From Rhipicephalus microplus (Eukaryota; Arthropoda; Arachnida; Ixodida; Ixodidae), in NCBI RefSeq assembly GCF_043290135.1, contig NC_134710.1, positions 10,674,821 through 10,738,820 of the forward strand: a DNA stretch of 64,000 nt. Direction: 5' to 3'. Below, one piece after another: positions 11,993-22,369 of the stretch. The position numbers and the translations under genes were made by a program. Under the pieces are notes generated by a model. It searched no databases. It had not been told where the DNA came from and saw only the letters and a list, made by a program, of their open reading frames with translations. How positions within the stretch are numbered: position 1 is the stretch's first letter; each line of letters starts with the position of its first letter.

Positions 11993-12778
11993 ATGCAGCT
12001 TCGACCACAGCACCGTGCCTCCACCGGTAGAGCACCGTCGTTTTACGCAACCGAACCAGCTTTCGACGCACGTTCGCTTTTGCGCAGAATGCCCACAGAC
12101 GACCTTTGTGAAAACTCTTGGCACCTTTTCTGCAACGCCTTCTGCAAGCTCCAAGAAGACCAGCTGTCACAAGCTCGGGAGGCAAGCACCGGTCAGCAAT
12201 GGCTTGTGAACTCCTGTGCAGGATCTATCGGTCCGGCACCGGCGTCCCACGTAAGCTATCTTGATCCGCACGTGTCTTCCCTGCGCAGTCTGTGCATGGA
12301 CGAACATCAAGGCAAGGGGCCCCTTTCGATCAATTTTTTACAACTTCCAGAGTACCAACCACAGCAGGCTCAGGGGGCGACCAACGATAAGCACGGTAGC
12401 CTGCCGAACCATGCCTTCACCGGTGGTGCCCCGTCGTCCCACGCAAGTAAACTCAATCTAGCGGAGCCTAGGCTTCTGTGTCTACCGATAACCCACCTGG
12501 ATTGCGGCGATAAGCGCCTCCTCTTTCAGAACGTCTTATTCCACCTGCAAAGCTCCAGTTCGTTTCGGAGTGACAACAATGGTCATCATTTGGAAACCAC
12601 CACAGTAGCAGGTTGGGTCTACCCTAATACCCAACTGGGAACTGCAGCACCATGTGTGGCAATTTCGTGCGCTCGGTTAGCCACTCTAACCAGACGGAAG
12701 GTGACTTGCACCCAGACGTTGGGTACTGTGCACATTCTGAAGCACCTTGAAGATGATTGGGAAACAGCTGGGAGGTGA
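11993..12778 (+). CDS. Uncharacterised frame, macrosatellite copy 4
   Basis: The positional start shared with copies 2 and 3 is ATG at 11993; an in-frame ATG at 11933 would add 20 residues. The three modules are present, with module 1 holding TDDLCENSWHLFCNAFCKLQ and module 3 ITHLDCGDKRLLFQNVLFHL. The matching DNA motifs start near 12032, 12236 and 12428, so the module length is about 190-205 bases. The C-terminal region resembles copy 3, with VTCTQTLGTVHILKHLEDD. This is the most diverged of the open copies yet still has no stop, which is the best argument that the frame is real. The replacement-heavy pattern argues the other way. Confidence 0.35.
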   Translation: MQLRPQHRASTGRAPSFYATEPAFDARSLLRRMPTDDLCENSWHLFCNAFCKLQEDQLSQAREASTGQQWLVNSCAGSIGPAPASHVSYLDPHVSSLRSLCMDEHQGKGPLSINFLQLPEYQPQQAQGATNDKHGSLPNHAFTGGAPSSHASKLNLAEPRLLCLPITHLDCGDKRLLFQNVLFHLQSSSSFRSDNNGHHLETTTVAGWVYPNTQLGTAAPCVAISCARLATLTRRKVTCTQTLGTVHILKHLEDDWETAGR

Positions 12779-12930
12779 TTGGAAAGCAACTCGGAGGTGA
12801 TTGAAAAGCAGCTCGGAGATTTGCAAGAGTGGCTAACGAGTTTGCCGTGTAGGGTGCCCAGTGCGACAATATTCCGCACTTTCCGTGAATTAGTCAATAC
12901 GTGCAAAAAAAGGACTATGATCCTTTGCAT

Positions 12931-13339
12931 TTGGTGCGTAGTGACCCAACGGACCCAAGCTAACGGGGGAGTTTCGACTCTCTCCCACGCCAAGCCATGC
13001 GTGGCTTTGCCGTGTCCCGGGAAAAATGGTTCCTGGGGGGGAGCTGACGCTAGATGCTTGTACCTTTAAGGCGCCCCGGTGGAGGCAACACATTCTTTGG
13101 CCCCGGCTTTACGTAGACAGCACGCCTGGGCTGACCCACCCCGGGGGAAATCGGAAGTCGTCTTTTCCTATCTCTCTCTACCTACGTCTTCGTCTTTATC
13201 GCTCACTTTATATCTGTCCTGTCATCTTTTCTCTTTCGTTTACTTCCAAATTTTCTGGTGGCGAGGGTTAGCCCTGGGTAGTTACCCAACCTTGGGTAGT
13301 TATATTCGGTTATAGCCAGCGATGCATGGCTGGCGTCTC
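12931..13339 (+). mobile_element. LINE 5' untranslated region
   Basis: The macrosatellite stops near 12930 and a GC-rich leader begins, with CGTGTCCCGGGAAAAATGG, GACCCACCCCGGGGGAAAT and a pyrimidine-rich run. It is followed directly by the ORF1 remnant, so this looks like the 5' end of a LINE insertion. I recall similar leaders in tick sequences but cannot name the family. The junction is therefore a near full-length 5' end, unusual for LINEs, which are mostly 5'-truncated. Confidence 0.5.
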
Positions 13340-14012
13340 CAAGTGTTTACTGTTCAACCTTGTTGCGTCCCCTTGTTGGGCGACCCACTATCGCCACCGA
13401 ATTTAAAAAGCTTCTTATGGAAAACGCTATTCCTGCACTCCCTGATCGCCACCTGAAATGGTGGCGCACCGATGACAGCTTCTTTTCTGCACAGCAAAAC
13501 AGGCCTTCCCCAAGTTCCATGTAATTCACAGTCAAAAGGAAAAAAAACAGTTCGATCTATTTCACCATTTATTGTCTCCAAATGCTCACAAACGATATTG
13601 GCTCTGGCTATAAAGTAACTAAGGCTGGTAATGGCCATCTCCTTCTAGAAGTTCGCGACAAGACTCAGTACGACAAGCTCACAAAACTCGTATCATTTGC
13701 TAACATCCCAGTATCAGTGGGCCCACATAGGTCGATGAACACAGTGCGTACGTGGTTTCATATCTGATGATGACCTCCTCGAGCTGTCTGAAAGTGAATT
13801 TCTCGAAGGCTGGCAGGAACAAAATGTAGTGAAAGTACGATGAATAACAGTCAGGCGAGATAATAAACAGACCACAACAAAGCACATCTTAGTTACCTTC
13901 GGTAAAAGCAACCTTCTTGACTCCATTGAAACTGTTACTGCAAGCTTCATGTTAGACCTCATATACCGAATCGCCACCAATGTTTCAAGGGTCAGCGCTT
14001 TCTTTTGTACGT
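13340..14012 (+). pseudogene. LINE ORF1 (gag-like) remnant
   Basis: In three frames the product keeps recognisable pieces of a LINE ORF1 nucleic-acid-binding protein. These include a start with LPDRHLKWWRTDDSF, the middle block SGYKVTKAGNGHLLLEVRDK with KLTKLVSFANIPVSVGPHRS, then DDLLELSESEFLEGWQEQNV, and ITVRRDN...KHILVTFGKSNLLDSIE. Stops and frame changes separate the blocks, for example near 13521, 13765 and 13841. The zinc-knuckle part expected downstream is absent; sequence from another element follows at about 14012. Family assignment rests on memory of tick LINE ORF1 proteins. Confidence 0.5.
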
Positions 14013-15720
14013 AAGGTTTCGTATGAAGCCCCTGCTGATCATACCGCATGTTGTATTTCAGATGTTAACCTTTTTAACAGCTGCAAGAACTTAAACCCAG
14101 CCTACCCATTAGACGAGCGGCTTCTTTTCTATGCGACCCCTCTACACACATACTCTTATTGATAACAGAGGTGGTTTCATGGTTCTATTGAGCGAAAATA
14201 TTTTTAAATCAATGTCGAGAGAAGCGATTTCTGTCAATTCTCACTCCGGTGTTTCAATGAGTAGACAAAAGTCTAATGCAAAAAGACTGTGTGACAAGCT
14301 TATCCTTTCTGATCTGGTTGACCTGATCGATAAGAGGGAAAGTAATTTTTCAAATGTATTTTTAGTGCAAAAAAGCACAAGGTCTACGTGTCTTCTGGGA
14401 CCATTATTTATGAATATGAATTAGCGTAATCTCAAGATTTTAGTTATAGATGACCCTTTTATTGAGACTAAATCTAACCAGGCTTTAGACGTCTCTGACA
14501 CTTTCACTGACAAGGGCTGTCAGGATTTATCAATTAATATCGAAAATGTTTTAATTTCTTTTATTATAACCTAGTTCTTGAGTGTGTTGAGCATTTTATT
14601 GACAAACACAGGTCCGTTGCGTTCGAAAACTCTGTGGGGATTTTCGCTGGTGGTTTCTTAGAACCTTTAAGCCTTTATTAGTTGTATACATACATAAAGT
14701 TTGAAGGGATCCCACACCTGCAGAAGCAAGGCGTCTGCACTCGTTCCTGCGTTGCTATGCGTACCGTTCCTGCGTTGCGTACCGTTCTAACGGACCTAGT
14801 TCTTGCTCACTTCAATGGTCAGATAAATGTCTCGCTCACCAATGAAAATATTCTTAGCATATTTTTATATGTTGACAATTACCTAATTGTTTTAAATTGA
14901 GATCTGTAAGACTTAGAAATACAAAGCAAGTTGCTACTTGATGTGTTTTTATGTGATTAGCCCATTTAACGTAATCCATAAACTTGCGGTAAATTACCAA
15001 ATTAGGTTTTTAGATATCCGGTTTTGTTTTACAGGTGTTAGCATCTGCTGGTGTGAGAAACCGTGCACTAACGAACTACTACTACCTTTGAAGTCCGTCC
15101 ACTCTAAGCTCAATAAACGAGCTATTCCCACGTTGCGCCTCAAGAGTGCTCTGGGCAAATCTTGCCCACACTGTACTTCTGAAGCATTTGAGCGTCAAGC
15201 TAAAATGTGCTGGGCATATTGAACCACTCCTAGATTCCGTTGTAGACAGTCTGCTCCAAGAAGGTGGGCCACCACCCACAAAATTGTGAAGCCATTGCAT
15301 CACACTGGCAGAATGTAGCGTTGATACTTTATATGCACAAGCTATCGCCCAAGTTGAAAAAGGTGGCCCAGTAGTAAGACGTGAAAGTTGTATTTTCAGT
15401 ACAAAACAGGCTGTATGAGCTCTGCAGATTGACTGACGCGGAGGCAAAGATGAAACAGGTCTGTGGCACAAAGCACAAGACACCGTGCGCAATTGTCCAG
15501 TAGGGTAGGGTAGGAAACTGCTTTAAAGTGAGCTAAATCGTACGATGGACAAACCGGGCGCTGCAAAAACAATAGGCTAAGAGAGCATGCAAACAATGTG
15601 AAGAATGCGCATGACTAAAAAGATTTTGAAGGTTTTTTTCTTGCTATTCATTGCATAACCTGCCAGGATTGTTCTCCCAATCAGCACTCGTCATTTGTGT
15701 TCAATCTATTGCGTGTCGTT
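14013..15720 (+). pseudogene. Penelope-like retroelement, decayed (RT plus GIY-YIG)
   Basis: Fragments across frames follow the order of a Penelope-like element. An N-terminal region (LSENIFKSMSREAISVN) comes first. The reverse-transcriptase core follows with LQKQGVCTRSCVA and then IFLYVDNYLIVL, where the catalytic YVDD has become YVDN (about 14868-14892). Next comes KRAIPTLRLKSALGKSCPH, then DVKVVFSVQNRLYELCRLTD. Near 15550-15610 lies the GIY-YIG-type block QTGRCKNNRLREHANNVKN, then a Cys-rich CITCQDC stretch. Many stops and frameshifts make it inactive. GIY-YIG coupled to RT is the hallmark of Penelope elements. Confidence 0.6.
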
Positions 15721-16454
15721 TGCACTCTAGTGCACCAGAATAATGTATCGACAAGCCCAACTCGGTGCTCTAATAATGAAAAGTTATATTGCAGTAGCTA
15801 TCCCATTAGCTTCTTGCTTGCAGTTTTGTAAAACCGATTAAGATAATGTATTCCTAATTTATTACAGCAGATCAGTTCAACTGGTTTACCAATAAGATTA
15901 TATGAAAGAATCAGATATAAGCTAACAGTGAACAAAACCTGAGAAGTAAAAGCTTGCTAGCGTCTCTTGCAAGCTTCGGCGTAAAAGGACCAGGGGGGGA
16001 TGCCACAGATATTAGCTGAACAAGCTTGCATACGTTCGGCTGTAGTAAGAATAGAGCGAACTTTTATTCAGCTGAAGTGTTTTCCAGAGCTAAGTTTTGT
16101 AAGATCCGTCTCTGAGCTTTAGGGATGTCAGCTCGAGTGAATAGTTGCTTACAAATTCATACCATGGCCCTTTTGTCGCCCAGGATGTGTTAGCATGAGA
16201 AACAGCTCCCATGTTCTTTCCCTGGTACAGCACTGTGCAAGAGGCACCCAATGATGACGTGTTTTTCCTTAATATGAAAGTTTAGATATTGGTGACAAAT
16301 TCATCACTAACATGGCCACATAATTAAAAAATAACTTGTTGGATAAACGTAAAGGAAAATACGTGCTGATTTGAACTTCAAATGCTCATCTCTATGCCTG
16401 CTAATAAAACACATAATGCAATGCACGATCAAGTTCGGCTTCAGTGCTATGCAC
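15721..16454. other. No recognisable gene
   Basis: AT-rich DNA with no convincing frame, RNA gene or repeat. Confidence 0.5.
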
Positions 16455-16630
16455 GTGCGTTGTGGAGAAGCACGCGGGAAAGACAATTACAAAAGGACCA
16501 AACTGGCATCACAAGGTGTGTTTCACCGTCATACAAAAGCGCTGCGGAGAAGCACATTGTAAAGACACTGGCGTTTACACGTTCGGCTTCACCGTCGAAA
16601 GGAGCACTGCGGAGAAGCACGCGATTTGAG
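16455..16630. repeat. Short local repeats around GCGGAGAAGCACG
   Basis: The motif TGTGGAGAAGCACGCG near 16460 recurs as GCGGAGAAGCACAT near 16541 and GCGGAGAAGCACGCG near 16610, spaced about 70-80 bases, with related flanks (GTTCGGCTTCA twice). It is a weak three-copy tandem repeat. Confidence 0.5.
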
Positions 16631-16639
16631 TCATTAGAA

Positions 16640-17340
16640 TTACATCAGTGTTGTTCTCTCAATCACAAATGGGTAACGCGAAGCACAATTTAATTTTGCC
16701 ATTCCAGCATATCAGAGCAATAAGAGGATGACTCGGTGCAAGTTACACAACTTTTCAAGAAGCTATCAGAGGTGCCGAAAAATTCAACACTACATGGGAA
16801 GCGTCTGGGAAAGTGTTCTCGAATCCCAGCTGCATAGCTCTACATTATCATGCTATCTGATGTGGACAGATATTTCTGATTACTACATACAGAATAGCGG
16901 CTAACAGCGCAGAGTACAACTACAAATAATAGAGTGACTGCTTACCTGTTGTGCAACGGCAGTGCACTTCAGCCTGCGACATCTGCCGATCGAGCAAGCG
17001 CAGTCACAACAATGTTGACAAATTCGCTACGGAGCACCGATTCGTGTACCACGTTATACACACGAAAGCTGTACGACTCGCAGAGCCAAATCATGACCAA
17101 ACGGTCAAACTCGCTCGAGCAAGGCGCTAGCATGAGAATCAGGCCAGAGAACACCTCACCGGACGACGAAGTGGCGTCGCAGAACACCTATATACTGGCG
17201 GCATTTTAAAATCTCCGCTGCTACATAACGGCGCCATAATCGAAAATCTCTAGGTCGAAAAATCCCCAGAAAACCTCTTCTTAGGTAAGATTCTGTACAA
17301 TAAATAGACGCTTGCAGTTGGGAAGGCTGTGGTACTAAGG
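16640..17340. other. No recognisable gene
   Basis: Unassigned sequence; short frames only, none with a recognisable motif. Confidence 0.5.
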
Positions 17341-17342
17341 AA

Positions 17343-17420
17343 ATGGCGGCGGCAGCCTCCTCGGCTGTGGTCGTTTGCATCGCGGTTTTAGTGGTGGTGG
17401 CCTTGATTTTTGGTTCGTGA
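17343..17420 (+). CDS. Possible 25-codon hydrophobic micropeptide or first exon
   Basis: ATG in a favourable context (AGGAAATGG) opens a frame coding an Ala/Val-rich stretch, AAAASSAVVVCIAVLVVVAL, followed by IFGS and TGA. It resembles a signal-anchor or single membrane span. The surrounding 350 bases are GC-rich compared with the neighbourhood, as a promoter/first exon might be. No downstream exon can be linked. It may be chance. Confidence 0.2.
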   Translation: MAAAASSAVVVCIAVLVVVALIFGS

Positions 17421-19440
17421 CGCCGGCGCGGTGTCAACAGTTTCCAGATCCTTCTTACAGGGGGCCAAGAATTTGGGGTGCTGGAAGATGAGTCCTTTTG
17501 AAGACGATTCGCGGCCGCCTCCATTATACGAGCCTGGGTCATCATCGGGCCACAGACGATTGTTTGGGTGTGCTGGGGCGGCTCGTTGCGGTTGCATGCA
17601 GGCTCGTGCGGAGGGTGATCTCGTCAGCAGCATGCTCAGAAGGGGCGTCCATCATTACTGGTAGAGGCGATGGGCCGCACTGGGCGATGTCGGAACTAAA
17701 GGGAGACGAGAGGGATTTACACTTCCTCTATATCTTGTTAGCCCTAAAGAGTGTTTGAGACAAAATATGGCTCAAGAGGGCAAGGAAGAAAAAATAATAA
17801 ATGGCGCACGGGGGTGCGCGAAAAGCCGTGAAAATAAAAACTGGGGTTAAAAAAGGAAGCATTTAAGCGCCCCTAAGATATGGGTCCCCACTAGATGTTC
17901 GCGTGCTCCTCCAAGGAAACTGGTCGAGGACCAGCCGAAAAACACGCCCGCTTTCATACGCCCATCTAGCGGAAAACATATCATCCTCTCCAGAGGCGTT
18001 GATCAAGCAAACCCCAAACGCTAGATAATGTGCTGCTATGTGCGAGGCATTGCGAGACTCTTTATGGCCTCCGAGATGGCGAGCGCGCAGCGTATATCTC
18101 GGAGGTCATGCGAATCTTGCTTTAGATGAAAAACCTGTATGTACGTGTCTACTGTGTGCGTGTGTTTATGTGTATGTAACAAAACATATTAAGTTTGCCC
18201 TTAGCGGTTGAAGGGTGCACTAGGAGCCGGATTTCGATATCGCGTTCAAATTTTAAAATCGAAGCTTAAGGGTGCTCGAATTTTGGATTTCATTGAGTAT
18301 TTCAAATTTCATTCATATAGCACCCAGTAGGCCAAAAATGAGCTCGGTTTTCTTTTTAACTGCATAATTTACGAGGCAAAAAATATTGTACATACCAACA
18401 CGTAGGAACTAAGCTCATCACCAGTTGTTCTCGAAAGTTCATAATGGGTCAGCATACAATTATTACCGTTAAAAATAAGAAATCTTGTGTATGGATTATG
18501 TCTACAACGAAGAGCGCAAAAAAACGTTTAAATCTTGTAGAGCAAAGAATGATATTTAAAAATATCTATATATTGATGATTATTATTTTACTGGCTACAA
18601 AGTAATTGATGTAAATTTGAAAAGACCTATGAATTTTGTATTTGAAAGAACTTTTATTCTTACTCCGCAACGGCAGCTACGTTTTCGACTACTGAGGCTG
18701 CTTTCGAACACGCTCACATAAACACTTGCAAATTTTTTTGGTTATTATACAGGCTAAAGTGAGCGAGAAATATTTATGCACAAATATTTTTTCCGGGACC
18801 AAGTCTTAAAGCCTTTCTTCAGCGTGTCTCAGAAAAGCCCTTTTCTGTGTAGTTTTTCCGCGTACGTGCTGTATGTTTTGGTGGCCCAAACGAGATGACA
18901 GGAGTGGACCATGAGACATCTTGTGCCACAAGTGTGAAAATGCCCCACCCCTCTAACAAAAATAAAAGAAGCTCTAATGCAGGCCCCCGCAATTGCCTAC
19001 TGGTGCGTGGCAAACGATTTCAGATGTCAAGGATTTCCCCCCCTTTGAGATTCTACGATCTCTACTGTGGGGCTGTTCGCATTAAAAAAAGTGCCAATTA
19101 CTGCCAATATCTTGAGAGATCAGTGATGCTTTTCTTGTTGCTAGCAGTGATTATTGAATCTGATATTGTGTATATTGTCATATTGAAAACAAATAGCTTC
19201 ACCATGTACCACAGTCACATTAAGCCATCACAAGTAACAAGCAGGTCTAAAGCCACTATACAGTGCTAAGGTCCAGCAAAATTGTATAAATGACACTTTT
19301 TGAATGAGCATATCTATTATATAACTTTTTCGCTTTAAAACGTTTTCCGTGAAACATAAACTTGAGTTATAAAAGTGTTATTGTGAGTTCCTGTAACAAA
19401 GACACATTGATTGAAGTTTATTCGTGTGTAGTAGCGGCAG
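17421..19440. other. No recognisable gene; one hairpin
   Basis: Unassigned sequence. At 18065-18109 the arms GGCCTCCGAGAT and ATCTCGGAGGTC can pair around a GC-rich loop. An AATAATAAA that could act as a poly(A) signal lies near 17795. Nothing else is supported. Confidence 0.5.
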
Positions 19441-19671
19441 AGGAAACGTTTGTTACTTTTTTTCAGTAACAGTAACGCATTACCTCTTTTTTTGTCAGTA
19501 ACTTAGGGCGGTAACGACTTCCAGTTTTGTTGAAGTAACGAGTTACGTATTTAGTTATGTTTTTCAATAATGGCTACAACGCTACCAGAAACATAGCTGT
19601 CATTGCAGAGAGTAAAAAGCAAAACTTCTTTTCAAGACAAAGTTAATATGTCTAATCAGAAAAGCTTGTGT

Positions 19672-19832
19672 TCTGCAGTGTGTAGTTGGAACACACTGCA
19701 GAAAAAGGCCGTGCTGCAAAGTTGAGGAGTTGAGCAGGCTGCGCTTTCCCTGTTTCATTCCAGTTTTTGTCCTCAACTTTGCAGCGCAGCGTTTTTCTAC
19801 AGTATGTCCATTCAACCTTGTAGCGACTATTT
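19672..19832. repeat. Long imperfect hairpin
   Basis: Two arms pair around 19750. The left arm contains CTGCAAAGTTGAGGA and the right arm TCCTCAACTTTGCAG. Pairing extends outward through GCAGAAAAAGGC/CGTTTTTCT and the TGTGTAGTTGG / CCATTCAACC flanks. It lies inside the TIR element. Confidence 0.6.
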
Positions 19833-20197
19833 TGTCGCAATGAAATCCCCCATATTTAGACATTTTTAAAAAATGGGTTTCTTTGCTCTAGAAGTTTTAT
19901 ACAATGTTCCTTCACACTTTGTTGTACATACATTTCGCTCACAGGACGCGTTATTTGTAACGGTAATATTTGCGTGTTACATCACTATGAACTTTCTAGA
20001 ATGACTGGTGACGAAATTTGTCCTCCCGTGTTGAATATGTGCGATAATTCTCGTCTCGTGAATTACGCAGTTAAAAAGAACACTGAGTTGCTTTTCGGGC
20101 TACTGGGTGCTACATGCATAAAATATAAAATAATCAAATTTAGAGTTTCATTTTTTTTAATATTCGTGTCGATCTCAAGTGAAATCACCTGTTTGCG

Positions 20198-20270
20198 TCA
20201 GTGGCGTAGCCAGGGGATGGCTACGCCACTGACGCTACACCCCCTCCCCCCACGCTCTTTGATTTCTTTT
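20198..20270. mobile_element. Terminal fragment of a CAGTGGCGTAGCC-type DNA transposon
   Basis: CAGTGGCGTAGCC and its complement GGCTACGCCACTG face each other with only a few bases between, forming a perfect 13-bp stem. A C-rich run follows. CAGTGGCGTAGCC ends are familiar from several animal DNA transposons, so this looks like a collapsed element or two ends brought together. Confidence 0.45.
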
Positions 20271-20275
20271 TCGCG

Positions 20276-21057
20276 ATGGCATCATCATCATCATCAGCCT
20301 GACTACGTCCACTGCAGGACAAAGTCCTCTCCCATGTTCCGCCAGTTAACCCAGTCCTGTGCTTGCTGCTGCCAATTTATACCCGCAAACTTCTTAATCT
20401 CATCTGCCCACCTAACCTTCTGTCTCCCCCTAACCCGCTTTGCTTCTCTGGGAATCCAGTTAGTTACCCCTAACGACCAGCGGTTAACCTGTCTACTGGC
20501 TACATGCCCGGCACATGTCCATTTCTTCTTCTTGATTTCAGCTATGATATCCTTAACCCCCGTTTGTTCCCTAATCCACTCTGCTCTCTTCTTGTCTGTT
20601 AAGATTACACCTACCATTTTTCTTTCCATTGCTCGCTGCGTCGTCCTCAATTTAAGCTGAACCCTCTTTGTAAGTCTCCAGGTTCCTGCTCCGTAGCTAA
20701 GTACCGGCAAGATACAGCTGTTATATACCTTTCTCTTGAGGGATAGTGGTAATCTACCTGTCATAATTTGAGAGTGCTTGCCGAATGTGCTCCACCCTAT
20801 TCTTATTCTTCTAATTACTTCAATCTCGTCGTTCGGCTCTGTGGTTATTACCTGCCCTAAGTAGACATAGTGTTTTACAACTTGAAGTGCACTATTACCT
20901 ATCTCGAAGCGCTGCTTTTTTCCGAGGTTGTTGTACATTACCTTCGTTTTCTGCAGATTCATTTTAAGACCTACCTTTCTGCTCTCCTTGTCTAACTCCG
21001 TAATCATGAGTTGGCATGCATGATGCCAAATGAACTTTAGTCTGCTCGGCCCCACTT
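20276..21057 (-). pseudogene. RTE-type LINE, 3' part of RT ORF (5'-truncated)
   Basis: The minus strand encodes about 250 residues of the C-terminal half of an RTE-clade reverse transcriptase polyprotein, with no stop. It contains ITELDKESRKVGLKMNLQKT, YVYLGQVIT, LSYGAGTWRLTKR, TQRAMERKMVG and RGRQKVRWADEIKK, the usual order after the catalytic domain. The FADD core itself is missing, so it is 5'-truncated just after the RT palm. The 3' end carries a GATGATGATGATG simple repeat (complement at 20280-20296), the standard RTE terminus. Confidence 0.85.
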
Positions 21058-22320
21058 CAGTTCAAAGAGCGCAGTCCTCTCTCCACCTCCCCCATCCCGC
21101 CAAAAAATGTTCTGCCTAAGCTCCTGCTTTGCGATACCTGCGGTTAAGAGACTTACTGTGCTGCCCTGTATATGCCTTTAAATGTTGTTAGTCTTGGTGT
21201 TAGTGTGACAGTGGTATCAATAAGTTTTTGTATAAAGAGAGGGTAGTGAGAAACCAAGCCAACCAAGGTAGCGAGCAGAACCTAAATAAAAAGCTTTATT
21301 TTCGTCACAAGGAAAAATTTTTCCTTTGGCGCCTCACTCACGTTCATTTTAAAAGCTTTCTTGCTGCAACTGGGTCACGCTTATCGTCCATGATGAGCAG
21401 AATTCGGTGTAGGCAGGCTCAATCGGAAGTGCACCTGTAGACGGGCTAAGTTACCGGCTGTCCCATAGATGGGCCAGGATTCCACAAAAAGTCAGTTATA
21501 AATTGGGCTCTAAATCGACAATGCCCAACTTGGCCGATTTGATGCGGTGGTCGTTCACTACGCTGTGCTCAGCGAGTTTAGTCCTTCGTCACTCGAACTT
21601 GAAGACGTTAGTTTAGGTTACCGTAGGCTCTCGAAGACGTTTTCGCTTTGCCCACGTGCGAAACGTGACAATCAACTCGTGGTATGAACTAAACGAGTCT
21701 ACGTGTTTCTCATTCGGGCAGCCCGTCTTTTGGGCACGGAGAAGCGCAGGCGTTAGCAAGCAATCTCCTACACTCTATTTACATAAAAAGCAGGGTTTAC
21801 AGTTTGTCACGGTGGATCCCGTGCCTTTCTTCAAGCTGCGTGTGGCGATGGCCCAAACTCCCTACATGAAGTTGCAGCGTTCCAGTAATTTCTATCAGTA
21901 ATTTTCACAAAAGAAGAAAGAAAAGCGATTCTATCCTCGCCTTCTTTATCAAAGTCTTTAGGCGGACAGCTGACCAATCCTGCGACAAGAGCATTCATCG
22001 GGGTGAGCTCTGGAACAATGGCACCTACATGATGAAAAAATAACGAGTAAGGAGACACCACAAGTTACCTAAAAGTTGTAACGTAGGTACATTATTCGAT
22101 ATCGTTCCAAAATTGTAACGAGTACGTTACCAGACAGTACCGCCGTGTTTACGTACACCACGTACACCACACTAATATGGTAACGTAAAATCTGAAAAAC
22201 GGTGCGCGTACAGTAAGCGGTACGGACAACGTGCGTATTTGCGCATGCGCACTTCGATCCTGCTATCATGATTGGCCTGCTATACCCCGCTAAGCCCGGG
22301 ATATGTATCTGCCTACTAAG
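21058..22320. other. Remaining interior of the TIR element
   Basis: No coding potential recognised. GTAACG-rich sub-terminal sequence occupies 22075-22200. Confidence 0.4.
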
Positions 22321-22369
22321 TTACTGAAAAAAGTAACGCGTTACCAGTATCGATGTTACTTGGAACGCG

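Larger units (their letters stand above)
1..12930. repeat. Macrosatellite: about 3.77-kb tandem unit, 3.4 copies
   Basis: The same sequence restarts at 1, 3775, 7542 and 11318 with the block beginning GTGAATAGTGTTTGTTC (slightly varied), giving unit lengths of about 3774, 3767 and 3776 bases. The copies are aligned end to end and differ by scattered substitutions and short indels. The left edge may lie outside the window; the fourth unit stops near 12930 where a LINE 5' end begins. Each unit holds, in order, a tRNA-like stretch, a run of weak short frames, a 230-280-codon frame, a 24-bp minisatellite, AT-rich DNA, a Ruka SINE and about 1.3 kb with no recognisable content. I do not know this family by name. 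Confidence 0.95.
19462..22365. mobile_element. Probable non-autonomous TIR DNA transposon
   Basis: The left end reads AGTAACGCATTACC, a T run, then TCAGTAACTTAG. The right end, read on the minus strand, has GGTAACGCGTTAC, a T run, then TCAGTAACTTAG. These inverted ends, about 35-40 bases long, frame 2.9 kb. Internal sequence repeats GTAACG motifs near the right end (22075-22200), which is common for sub-terminal regions of hAT-like elements. No transposase frame is visible. An RTE fragment and a CAGTGGCGTAGCC element appear to have inserted inside. Superfamily and target-site duplication are not established. Confidence 0.45.

Noticed and set aside
13026..13315. Short frames in the GC-rich stretch after the macrosatellite
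   Set aside because: The sequence reads better as the untranslated leader of a LINE whose ORF1 follows.
17410..17758. 84-87-codon frames in the GC-rich block
   Set aside because: Overlapping frames are open on both strands with no motif; low stop density in GC-rich DNA explains them.
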